Assembly: GCA_020345705.1 (NCBI GenBank)
Contig: CP070766.1
Coordinates: forward strand, 2,331,683-2,340,110
Source of the DNA: Candidatus Zixiibacteriota bacterium
GTDB taxonomy: Bacteria > Zixibacteria > MSB-5A5 > GN15 > PGXB01
Direction of reading: 5' to 3'
Length of the DNA stretch: 8,428 nt
Both the position numbers and the translations under genes were made by a program. Shown here piece after piece: positions 1 to 6,736 of the stretch. The notes beneath the pieces were generated by a model that saw nothing but the letters and a program-made list of their open reading frames with translations, did no database searches and was not told where the DNA came from. The number at the start of each line of letters is the position of its first letter. Within the stretch, counting starts at the first letter, position 1.

Positions 1-346
1 CGCCTTTTTTGTGTCTGCTCTCAGGAGATGACATGATCGCTGCGATACTACCTTCTGACTACACAAATCCTGCTCGACTATGGCGATGCTCCAATAAATC
101 CAATAGTGCAATTTGCAATAAGGCTCGCAAAAAACTAATGGAACGAATATGGGGGGCTGGCCAAACCTATTGGCGCAAAACCACATACGCGACACGTCTG
201 AAAGTCTTTCGTGTTGAATCGCATCCGCTTACAAATCCCATACTCCTCAAAATTCCCCCGCCCCGATTAATGGCAGACTATTTGCCGTAAGAAGTGCTCG
301 GAAGTAGACCAGAAACCAACCAAGCAAACCTATTAGGAGGTTCAGG
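1..346. other. upstream region of pilin gene, no convincing gene
   Basis: I see no credible gene here. The one open frame, 9-290 on the + strand, gives 93 residues with no recognisable motif, no hydrophobic core and an unconvincing composition, and no Shine-Dalgarno sequence precedes its ATG. The stretch is visibly richer in A and T than the genes downstream, as expected of noncoding DNA. It should contain the promoter and 5' leader of the pilin gene, but I could not find a -35/-10 or -24/-12 pair good enough to mark. The last twenty bases carry the pilin ribosome binding site. Confidence 0.6.
335..340 (+). promoter_or_regulatory. ribosome binding site of the pilin gene
   Basis: AGGAGG is a perfect Shine-Dalgarno core, six bases before the ATG at 347. 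It is the strongest ribosome binding site in the window and fits a highly expressed structural subunit. Confidence 0.9.
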
Positions 347-778
347 ATGTTCTCGAAGTTTCACAACCGTCAAAAGGGTTTCACCCTGATCGAGTTGATG
401 ATTGTGGTCGTCATCATTGGTATTCTGGCCGCTCTGGCCATTCCGCGGTTTATGACCGCCACGACCAAGTCAAAGCAGTCTGAGGCGAAGGGTATTCTCA
501 AGCAGATTTATACCATGCAGAGAACCTATCGTCAGCAGAACAACATTTACTGGGGCCAGGGTACCATCGCCAATGCCGCGGCACCGAATGCCTTCGCTCC
601 TATTGGCGTCGAGGTTCCGACCAGCGCTATATACACCTATACTATCACGACGGCTACCGCCACGAACCTGCTGGTGACTGCCGACTGTAGTATTCTTGAC
701 GATGACGGCGCGGCCGATCAATGGACCATCAACGAGGCCGGTGTGCTAACCTGCACATCAGATGACGCCGTATTATGA
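347..778 (+). CDS. type IV pilin-like protein (prepilin)
   Basis: A 143-residue prepilin, exported and built into a type IV pilus or a type II secretion pseudopilus. The class III leader is 11 residues, mostly polar and basic, ending in K-G11. The processing site is G11/F12, followed by FTLIELMIVV with the conserved Glu at mature position +5 (E16). The hydrophobic helix spans about 12-33 and continues as a charged amphipathic helix to about 65, the usual N-terminal spine. Residues 92-111 are rich in Thr, Ala and Tyr. Cys114 and Cys136 could close a C-terminal disulfide (D-region) loop holding the acidic segment DDDGAADQW, a motif common in small pilins. Length is normal for type IVa pilins and for GspG-like pseudopilins. 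The cysteine pair favours a pilin, but the two are not separable with certainty. It has its own strong ribosome binding site and a terminator just downstream, so it is probably monocistronic. No pilus assembly genes are in the window. Confidence 0.93.
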   Translation: MFSKFHNRQKGFTLIELMIVVVIIGILAALAIPRFMTATTKSKQSEAKGILKQIYTMQRTYRQQNNIYWGQGTIANAAAPNAFAPIGVEVPTSAIYTYTITTATATNLLVTADCSILDDDGAADQWTINEAGVLTCTSDDAVL

Positions 779-797
779 TGTGACAAATGCTTGACTC

Positions 798-827
798 AGG
801 CGGCCCTGATCCGGGCCGCCTTTTTTT
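798..827 (+). terminator. Rho-independent terminator after the pilin gene
   Basis: An 8-base-pair perfect GC stem, GGCGGCCC (799-806) with GGGCCGCC (813-820), encloses a six-base loop and is followed by seven T (821-827). An A-T pair (798/821) can extend the stem. It lies about 20 bases after the pilin stop and separates the pilin from the glycan operon. Confidence 0.93.
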
Positions 828-990
828 ATGTGTCTTAAAGCGGAAATAGCCAACCGGTATCCGGGCTCCGGCCAGTCGATATTTTAGGATTTAATAGTCA
901 GATTTCATGAAAATCCGCCGAAAATACTATTGTGCCGTACACCCTATTGTTTTGCCTGCCGGGCACTTAAGCACAACGGGCAAGATGAAG

Positions 991-998
991 AAGGAAGG
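991..998 (+). promoter_or_regulatory. ribosome binding site fixing the DUF2723 gene start
   Basis: AAGGAAGG lies six bases before the ATG at 1005. The frame is open further upstream to an ATG at 930, but that start has no comparable site. Its extra 25 residues are polar with three Cys and no family resemblance, so 1005 is preferred. Confidence 0.75.
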
Positions 999-1004
999 CT
1001 TGTT

Positions 1005-3047
1005 ATGGTAAAGCATGAATCAGATTTTGAATATGTTCGACCGTCAAAATTCAGACACTATTCCGTCTGGATTGCCCCGATCGTTGTATTAGTCGGGTCT
1101 TTCGCGCTCTATATAAGAACCATGGCCCCATCCGTCTTCTGGGGCGATTCAGCGGCCTTTGCGGCGACAAATTTCACCCTGGGGCTGCCGCATTCACCGT
1201 CATTCCCGCTATACACATTTCTGGGAAGGCTATTCAGCCTGGTGCCGGGAGTGGCGCCGGCCTTTTTATCCAACCTGATGTCGGTCTTATTTGCCACTCT
1301 TTCGGTCACGTTTTTCTACCTGATCGCCCGGTCGTTCATGGACGTGCCGGCATTTCAGTCAAAATCCAGACTCCTGATGCAAAAGCGCGATCCTGAGCAA
1401 AAAGACGATAAGGTCCAGCTGGATTCAATAAACAGGTCCATTTACACGCTTCTTCCCGCGCTGGCAGTGACTGTTCTCTACGCCGTTTCGCTGCCGGTCT
1501 GGCTGTCGGCGGTGCGAGCCGAGGTTTACTCGCTCCAGCTTTTTATCACGCTGGCGGCCCTTTATGTCAGTTTCAGGGGTGTCAGGGAATCACGACGAAG
1601 GTATTTCTTCCTGGGACTGTGGCTTTATCTCCTTTCGTACGCCAATCACCCTCTGTTGTCGCTGGCCTTCCTGCCGGCCTTTATCTATATCACCTTCTTG
1701 AACCTGGCCGCTTTCAGACAGAAATGGGCAACGCTGGTCACCGTGCTTCTTCTGCTGGCCACGGCGTTTACCGTATATTTTTATCTGCCTTTTCGAGCTG
1801 TTTTTGAGCCGGCCATAAACTGGGGCCGACCGGATAATTTTGAGGGCTTCATGGCGGCCATAACACGTTCATCCGACCTCTCCAATTTCTCCGCGATGAC
1901 GGCGTCGCCGGACTACCTGCTGCGGCTCAAGAAAATCGCCTTCTTCATGGCCGGCCAGATCGGCTGGCCGCTGATAGGCATCTTGCTGATCGGTTTCTGG
2001 GGAACGTACAAAGTATCGCGAAGGCTCTTTCCGTTTTTTGCAATAGCCATTCTGTTCAACCTGGCGGTGGTTCTCTGGGCCGCGGATTTCAGCACCCGAA
2101 ACTATGACATGCTCAACTACCTGGCCCCGCTCACCGGGCTGGTTCTGATCGTCAGCGTGGCCGGTCTTTTGTATCTGCTTCGGATGAAGATCGCAACGTC
2201 ACGTGCCTCAATAATGCTGACGGTGCTTGTCGGAGCGTTCATTTACATCGCCGTGGATAATAATGCCTCCAGGGCGGACCTTTCCGGTGTGCACGGACCG
2301 GATGAAATAACCGGTGAGATATTGAAGGATCTCCCGCCGGGGTCTATTCTCCTGGTCGCTGAGGATGACCTGCTTCTTCCCATGTGGTATCGGGCGTACG
2401 TTGACTCCAATGCTGCGGATATTAGTGTGCTCTCGCCCGGCGCGATGGTCAGCCCGACCTATCGCGAGCAGCTGACCGTAAACTATCCCCATCTTATCTT
2501 CCCGGAGAATTTCACCAACGATGACAGGGGACAGCCCGACAGTCTGGCGATTGAGATATGCCGTCTCAATGCGCCGGAACGCGAAATCTACGTCCAGTTT
2601 GGCGTCCCTGGCATAAGCCATAAAGAGGTCTATCCCTCCGGTCTGCTTTTCAGATATGTCGGAGACGGAAAGCGACCCAAGCCCGACAGAGAAGTTTACA
2701 AGAGGCACCTTCAACTGGCCGACAGGATGCTCGAAGGTTGCCGCGACGAGACCAGAACGGCCGACTTCACGGGCCGGTGGCTTTTCACCCTGGGCGCCTA
2801 TTATGACAGGATCGGCGAAGCGAAAATCGCCTGGAAGCTTTTTACAAGGGCGCTCGAGGCAGATAAGGAAAGCATCGATATGAGGCTGAAGCTGGCCAGG
2901 GCTCTGGCGCGGGTAAAGAGGTATAAGGAAGCCCTCAAATATCTCGCTGACGCGCTGGAGATTGATTCTCAGGACGCTGAATGCCTGAAGCTCGGACAGC
3001 AGATCATCAAAGCCATCGAATCTGAGAAAACAGTGGCGTCAAAATGA
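1005..3047 (+). CDS. DUF2723 family GT-C-type membrane protein with C-terminal TPR-like repeats
   Basis: A 680-residue integral membrane protein with roughly ten to twelve hydrophobic segments up to about residue 425, then a soluble region. DUF2723 is recognised from several blocks in family order: APSVFWGDSAAF (41-52) and LPHSPSFPLY (61-70) in the first loop; RAEVYSLQLF in the middle; YANHPLLSL; and YLPFRAVFEPAINWGRP. Known of the family: it is related to GT-C glycosyltransferases, and human TMEM260 is a protein O-mannosyltransferase. Inferred role: transfer of a sugar from a lipid-phosphate donor on the periplasmic face. Asp48 is in the place of the first-loop acidic residue. The Glu usual three residues later (D-x-G-E pattern, from memory) is Ala51, and the usual P-P-G is S-P-S (64-66), so substrate or activity may differ. 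About residues 590-675 hold two helical hairpins resembling TPRs, probably for protein contacts. First gene of the operon; its stop overlaps the next start as ATGA. Confidence 0.85.
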   Translation: MVKHESDFEYVRPSKFRHYSVWIAPIVVLVGSFALYIRTMAPSVFWGDSAAFAATNFTLGLPHSPSFPLYTFLGRLFSLVPGVAPAFLSNLMSVLFATLSVTFFYLIARSFMDVPAFQSKSRLLMQKRDPEQKDDKVQLDSINRSIYTLLPALAVTVLYAVSLPVWLSAVRAEVYSLQLFITLAALYVSFRGVRESRRRYFFLGLWLYLLSYANHPLLSLAFLPAFIYITFLNLAAFRQKWATLVTVLLLLATAFTVYFYLPFRAVFEPAINWGRPDNFEGFMAAITRSSDLSNFSAMTASPDYLLRLKKIAFFMAGQIGWPLIGILLIGFWGTYKVSRRLFPFFAIAILFNLAVVLWAADFSTRNYDMLNYLAPLTGLVLIVSVAGLLYLLRMKIATSRASIMLTVLVGAFIYIAVDNNASRADLSGVHGPDEITGEILKDLPPGSILLVAEDDLLLPMWYRAYVDSNAADISVLSPGAMVSPTYREQLTVNYPHLIFPENFTNDDRGQPDSLAIEICRLNAPEREIYVQFGVPGISHKEVYPSGLLFRYVGDGKRPKPDREVYKRHLQLADRMLEGCRDETRTADFTGRWLFTLGAYYDRIGEAKIAWKLFTRALEADKESIDMRLKLARALARVKRYKEALKYLADALEIDSQDAECLKLGQQIIKAIESEKTVASK

Positions 3048-4096
3048 TTGAGATATCTGTCATTGTACCGACCTACAACGAGTCGGCCAATATACCCCGG
3101 AATCTCGAGAGAATGGCCGCCGCCCTCACGATCACCGGCAGGAGCTTCGAGATAATCCCCGTCGACGACGGCTCCACCGATGACACGGCGGAAAAGATAA
3201 AGAGGTACGCCCGGGAAGACCCGCGCATCAGGTACGCCGGCTACAGCAAGAACGGCGGCAGAGGTAAAGCCATCCGAACGGGGATTAATGCCGCCCGAGG
3301 CAAGTACATTATGACCATTGACTGCGATTTATCATACACCGAGGAGTACCTGCCGGTAATGTATCGTTTGCTGGCGGACAATCCCGAAATAGATTTTGTC
3401 ATCGGGTCTCCTTATATGGCCGACGGTGGAACCGAAAATGTGTCCCTGAAGCGGCTCTGGATTTCGAAGCTGGGTAACATGGTACTCTCCTCGGCCATGC
3501 GCGGCAGAATCAAGACGCTGACCGGCATTCTTCGCGGTTACAAAGCGCAGGTCGTCAAACGCCTTGACCTGGAGTCGGACGGCAAGGAGATTCATCTCGA
3601 AATTCTCTCCAAGGCGCTCGCGTCGGGATATGTCCCCCTGGAATTCCCGGCGACCCTCAGATCGCGGCAGAAAGGGCAGTCGAAATTCAAGTTCAAGGCA
3701 ACGGCCCTGTCGCACCTGGTCTTCTCATTTTTTGAAAGACCTTCGCTGCTTTTCGGCCTGGCCGGATTTCTGCTGATCGGCTGCGGCCTCGGCCTCGGCG
3801 TGTTCATCATATATCTCTGGCAGTCGGGGACCCTGAATCCGAACCGCCCTCTGATGACTCTGATGGTGCTCCTGCTGGTGTCGGGATTTCAGGTCATCCT
3901 TTTCGGCTTTCTGGGAACGCAGATGGTCGGTCTCAGGAAGGAGCTATACAAGATCCAGAAGAACCAGCACAAAAATCAGGAAAGACTCAATCAGTTGACA
4001 TCAGCATCGCCGGATAAAGACCGGCCTTTCGAAACAGAATTAGAAACCGACAGAAACGACTATGCGACAGAGCAAACGATTACTCATAATAACTAA
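3044..4096 (+). CDS. GT2 glycosyltransferase, polyprenyl-phosphate sugar synthase-like
   Basis: A 350-residue family 2 glycosyltransferase of the dolichol-phosphate mannose / GtrB-like type. It would transfer a sugar from a nucleotide sugar to a polyprenyl phosphate at the cytoplasmic face. Visible motifs: SVIVPTYNE (5-13), the nucleotide-binding DDGSTDDT (41-48), the metal-binding D93-C-D95, TLTGILRGYK (158-167), and SRQKGQSKFK (207-216), which matches the R-x-x-G-x-S-K block of this group. Two hydrophobic helices follow (about 235-259 and 270-297), as in membrane-anchored GtrB-type enzymes. The last 50 residues are very polar, with a possible short coiled coil at 298-317. Mannose is the commonest sugar for this group, but glucose, GlcNAc or aminoarabinose-type donors cannot be excluded. 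The start is set by the ATGA overlap with the DUF2723 gene. No strong Shine-Dalgarno is seen, so reinitiation is likely. It is a natural donor-maker for the DUF2723 protein (inference). Confidence 0.88.
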   Translation: MIEISVIVPTYNESANIPRNLERMAAALTITGRSFEIIPVDDGSTDDTAEKIKRYAREDPRIRYAGYSKNGGRGKAIRTGINAARGKYIMTIDCDLSYTEEYLPVMYRLLADNPEIDFVIGSPYMADGGTENVSLKRLWISKLGNMVLSSAMRGRIKTLTGILRGYKAQVVKRLDLESDGKEIHLEILSKALASGYVPLEFPATLRSRQKGQSKFKFKATALSHLVFSFFERPSLLFGLAGFLLIGCGLGLGVFIIYLWQSGTLNPNRPLMTLMVLLLVSGFQVILFGFLGTQMVGLRKELYKIQKNQHKNQERLNQLTSASPDKDRPFETELETDRNDYATEQTITHNN

Positions 4097-5237
4097 TCGG
4101 TACCCACGGTGTCCCGATGATACGGCTTCGCCGTTTGTGTATGATTTCCGGCAGGCTCTTGAACGGCTGGGCATTGACGTCCAGATCGTCACGCCGTTTT
4201 ACGCGCCGCCTACCGAGGACACGAGCTATATCGACAACTCGGTTTGTATATTCGAGTGGTCCGATGGGAGACACGTAATCTCGCAACTGCCGCTTTACAG
4301 ACCGTCATCGCTGGCGAAAATAAGAATATTCTTCCGCAATGGCTTTCGGTCAGCGGCCGGGATACTGGAAAGCGGAGAATTCGACGGCATCCTTGCCCTG
4401 TGGGCGGCTCCGTCAGGATACATCGCCCTTAAGCTTTCAAGGAAATACGATCTCCCGTACGCCGTCTGGGCGCTGGGCTCGGATATCAACAGCTGGGCCA
4501 AATTGCCGTTTATCGGCAGCGTCATCGTAAAAGTGCTTAAGAGCGCCGACAGGCTATTCGCCGACGGCTGTGAACTCGCCATGAAAGTGCAGGCAATCAC
4601 CGACAGGAATTGCCGTTTCATTCCCAGCTATCATGCCATCAGGATCGATACTGAAAGGCCCCTCAATCCGGAAAAACGATTCGTTTCGTTCGGAAGAATC
4701 GAAAAGAACAAGGGTGTTTTTGATCTCCTGGAGGCATTTCGGATTTTTCTGAACGACCATCCCGACTGGAAATTATACTATGTTGGGACCGGCCGTGACG
4801 AAAATAAGCTGACGAGTTTGATTCAGGCCGGTAACCTCTCCGATTCGGTCGTGTACGCCGGGTATCTGCACAGGTCGATTTTAAACAAGCTCCTGGCCGG
4901 CTCGACGGCGGCCGTCATCCCGTCCTATTCGGACTCCCTGCCGCTGACGTTCGGCGAGGCGATGCAGGCGCGGCTGCCGGTGATCTGCTCGGACGTGGGG
5001 GACATGCCGTATTTCATTGACAAGCATAAGGTCGGTCTTCACTATCCGGTCGGCAACGTGGATGAGCTGGCCGAGAGACTGCATCTTATGACACGGCAGC
5101 ACCATCAGTTTTCGGTAAACTGCCCGGCCGTTCTCGAAGAGCTGGATATCGATAACTCCGCGCAGGCCGTGGCGGAATGGCTGGATGCGGTGACGTTCGC
5201 AAGAAAAAACGGGGAGCGCGCTTATGCCAACCGTTGA
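4062..5237 (+). CDS. GT4-type glycosyltransferase (GT-B fold)
   Basis: A 391-residue cytoplasmic retaining glycosyltransferase with two Rossmann-like halves. The N-terminal half opens with RLLIITNRYP and contains WALGSDINSW, a GSD-x-N segment seen in several polysaccharide GT4 enzymes. The C-terminal half has VSFGRIEKNKGVFDLLEAF beginning at residue 208, then YVGTG, then the donor site PSYSDSLPLTFGEAM (287-301). The E-x7-E motif reads D291-x7-E299, a conservative change of the first Glu. There is no signal peptide or membrane segment. The start at 4062 is the only possible one: an in-frame TAG lies at 4041-4043 and no later start precedes the first beta strand. This makes a 35-base overlap with the GT2 gene, and no clear ribosome binding site is present. 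The sugar and acceptor cannot be read from sequence. Probably adds one residue to the glycan made by this operon. Confidence 0.9.
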   Translation: MRQSKRLLIITNRYPRCPDDTASPFVYDFRQALERLGIDVQIVTPFYAPPTEDTSYIDNSVCIFEWSDGRHVISQLPLYRPSSLAKIRIFFRNGFRSAAGILESGEFDGILALWAAPSGYIALKLSRKYDLPYAVWALGSDINSWAKLPFIGSVIVKVLKSADRLFADGCELAMKVQAITDRNCRFIPSYHAIRIDTERPLNPEKRFVSFGRIEKNKGVFDLLEAFRIFLNDHPDWKLYYVGTGRDENKLTSLIQAGNLSDSVVYAGYLHRSILNKLLAGSTAAVIPSYSDSLPLTFGEAMQARLPVICSDVGDMPYFIDKHKVGLHYPVGNVDELAERLHLMTRQHHQFSVNCPAVLEELDIDNSAQAVAEWLDAVTFARKNGERAYANR

Positions 5238-5898
5238 GGAAAAGAAAGCATATTTCGATCAGTACTGGAGAGACCAGCCGGAATCGAAAGCGGATCCTCG
5301 CTCCATTCAACGCGCCGAGTATGTGCACAAACTGGTGCAAAAGACTTCCGGAAGGCTTCTCGACGTCGGGTGCGGGCGGGGTGTTATTCTCGATTACTTT
5401 GCCCAGCTGGGATACGAGGTGGCCGGAACCGACATCTCCCCTGACGCCGTAACCATGGTCAGCGAGAACGGTCACAAGGCCTTTCTGCTGGACATCGAAC
5501 GCGATGAGCCGGAAGGGAAATACGACATTATCCTCTGCCTGGAAGTACTACAGCAGGTGTACTATCCGTTAAGGGCACTCAAGAGGCTGAAAGACGCCCT
5601 TGAATATGACGGCGAGCTGATTGTCTCGCTTCCCAATGAGTTCCATATCGTTTCGCGGTTGAAAATACTGTTCGGCCGCACTCATGTGGGGCATTTTAAT
5701 CACTCGCACATCAGGCTGTTTTCGCCGGAGCGAGACCTGTACCTGTTTGAAAGGCTTAATCTCAGAGTCGCAGAAAGAGCCTATATCCCTGTCGTCCCAC
5801 CGAGATGGAAATCGCTGACGGCTTTATTCAGGCCGCTTGCCCGGATGTTCCCGGCCCTGTTCGCGATCGCATCGGTTTATTGTCTGAGGAAATCATGA
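5224..5898 (+). CDS. class I SAM-dependent methyltransferase
   Basis: A 224-residue soluble methyltransferase of the Methyltransf_11/23 style. The SAM-binding motif I is LLDVGCGRG (45-53). Asp70 in GTDIS ends beta strand 2, where the ribose hydroxyls are normally bound. The post-core segment YDIILCLEVLQQV (100-112) and the later SLPNEFH resemble the LEVLEH...PN pattern of UbiG-like and sugar- or lipid-modifying enzymes, except that the usual His after LE is Gln. It starts inside the end of the GT4 gene (14-base overlap), with GGGGAG at 5211-5216 seven bases upstream, so it has its own binding site as well as coupling. In a glycosyltransferase operon the likely target is a sugar hydroxyl, carboxyl or lipid carrier; this is inference from context. 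Little similarity is seen to the methyltransferase that follows, outside the SAM fold. Confidence 0.88.
   Translation: MPTVEEKKAYFDQYWRDQPESKADPRSIQRAEYVHKLVQKTSGRLLDVGCGRGVILDYFAQLGYEVAGTDISPDAVTMVSENGHKAFLLDIERDEPEGKYDIILCLEVLQQVYYPLRALKRLKDALEYDGELIVSLPNEFHIVSRLKILFGRTHVGHFNHSHIRLFSPERDLYLFERLNLRVAERAYIPVVPPRWKSLTALFRPLARMFPALFAIASVYCLRKS
5886..5890 (+). promoter_or_regulatory. ribosome binding site fixing the second methyltransferase start
   Basis: GAGGA sits four bases before the ATG at 5895, inside the end of the previous gene. It supports 5895 over the longer open frame that begins at 5805, whose extra 30 residues are simply the previous gene read in another frame. Confidence 0.6.
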
Positions 5899-6668
5899 CG
5901 ACCCGATCGAGAACAAGAATAAATGATGACATGGGGACTTTCTCGGAGAGATTTCCCGTCCTCTATGACGCCGAGGGCAGGCTGAAAAAAGCGGATAAGG
6001 TTCTGGCCGTCTGCCGTCATTTCTCCTTCAGGCCGCTGGAGGAATTGATATGCCTTGATCTGGGAGCGTCCACGGGCATTATGACCGAGCGCTTTGCCGA
6101 GAGCTTCAGAGAAGTTATAGCGCTTGATGTTGACAGCGTTGGATTGAAGTCGGGTAAGGACAACAGCCGGTTGAACAATATCGACTACATCGGCGGCGAC
6201 GGAACGGTCCTGCCCCTGGCCGACGGAAGCATTGACGTTATCGTCTGCAACCAGATTTATGAGCATATTGACAATCAGGAAGCCCTGATGTCGGAAATCT
6301 ATCGGGTCCTTAAGTATGATGGATTCTGTTTTTTCGGGGCCGGCAACAGGTACGTAATCGTCGAAGGGCACTACTTCCTGCCGTTTCTGTCATGGCTCCC
6401 GCACGGGGCGGCTGATATTTACATGAAGCTTGCTGGGAAGAAAGGGGTTTACGACGTGAGGCTTCTCTCACTTCGAAAACTCAAACGGCTGACGCGAAAT
6501 TTCTGGACCCACGACTACACCGGCATGATTTTCGAGAATCCCCACGATTTCTGTGCCGAGGACGTTGTCCGGTCGGGGAATATCATAACCGGGCTGCCCC
6601 ACTGGATATACCGGCTCATATATCCGATGCTTCCGGCATGGGTCTGGGTGCTCACCAAGAGAAAGTAG
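5895..6668 (+). CDS. second class I SAM-dependent methyltransferase
   Basis: A 257-residue methyltransferase with motif I as ICLDLGASTGIM (52-63), an acidic end of beta strand 2 in ALDVD (76-80), and GDGTVLPLADGS (101-112) before the strand-4 block DVIVCNQIYEHI (114-125). That block is the N-x-x-x-E-H pattern of Methyltransf_11-type enzymes. The region after about residue 140 is family-specific: it contains FFGAGNRY, several aromatic and basic stretches and a hydrophobic end (about residues 236-254) that could lie on the membrane. I cannot name the substrate. The start is the ATGA overlap with the previous gene, backed by a GAGGA site. It is the last gene of the overlapping series. No terminator hairpin follows, so transcription may continue into the secreted repeat protein gene 68 bases later. 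Confidence 0.87.
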   Translation: MTTRSRTRINDDMGTFSERFPVLYDAEGRLKKADKVLAVCRHFSFRPLEELICLDLGASTGIMTERFAESFREVIALDVDSVGLKSGKDNSRLNNIDYIGGDGTVLPLADGSIDVIVCNQIYEHIDNQEALMSEIYRVLKYDGFCFFGAGNRYVIVEGHYFLPFLSWLPHGAADIYMKLAGKKGVYDVRLLSLRKLKRLTRNFWTHDYTGMIFENPHDFCAEDVVRSGNIITGLPHWIYRLIYPMLPAWVWVLTKRK

Positions 6669-6736
6669 AAAGCTACCTCAAGGCAGGGACTCAAAAAGTC
6701 ATTGACCGCATTTTTCAACTCCCGTTTATTACGAGT

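Noticed and set aside
110..215. Possible GEMM-type cyclic dinucleotide riboswitch before the pilin, suggested by CCAAACC and GCGCAAAACC
   Set aside because: The conserved helices around these words cannot be formed and the receptor part is missing; only short words match.
214..244. TTGAAT with CATACT as a promoter for the pilin
   Set aside because: Each box matches consensus at only four of six positions and the spacer is 19 bases; too weak to mark.
9..290. 93-residue open frame upstream of the pilin
   Set aside because: No ribosome binding site, no motif, noncoding-like composition; treated as intergenic.
890..930. TTTAAT (890-895) or TACTAT (925-930) as a -10 box for the glycan operon
   Set aside because: No acceptable -35 element at 16-18 bases upstream of either one.
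930..1004. N-terminal extension of the DUF2723 protein from the ATG at 930
   Set aside because: A good ribosome binding site at 991-998 and the family-like start at 1005 make the extension unlikely.
2208..2714. 168-residue open frame on the minus strand
   Set aside because: It lies wholly inside the well-supported DUF2723 gene and shows no domain; a shadow frame.
6688..6732. Short inverted repeat GACT/AGTC and TTGACC...TATTAC as terminator or promoter before the secreted repeat protein
   Set aside because: The stem is only four bases with no T-run. The -10 would lie within five bases of the ATG with a 19-base spacer.
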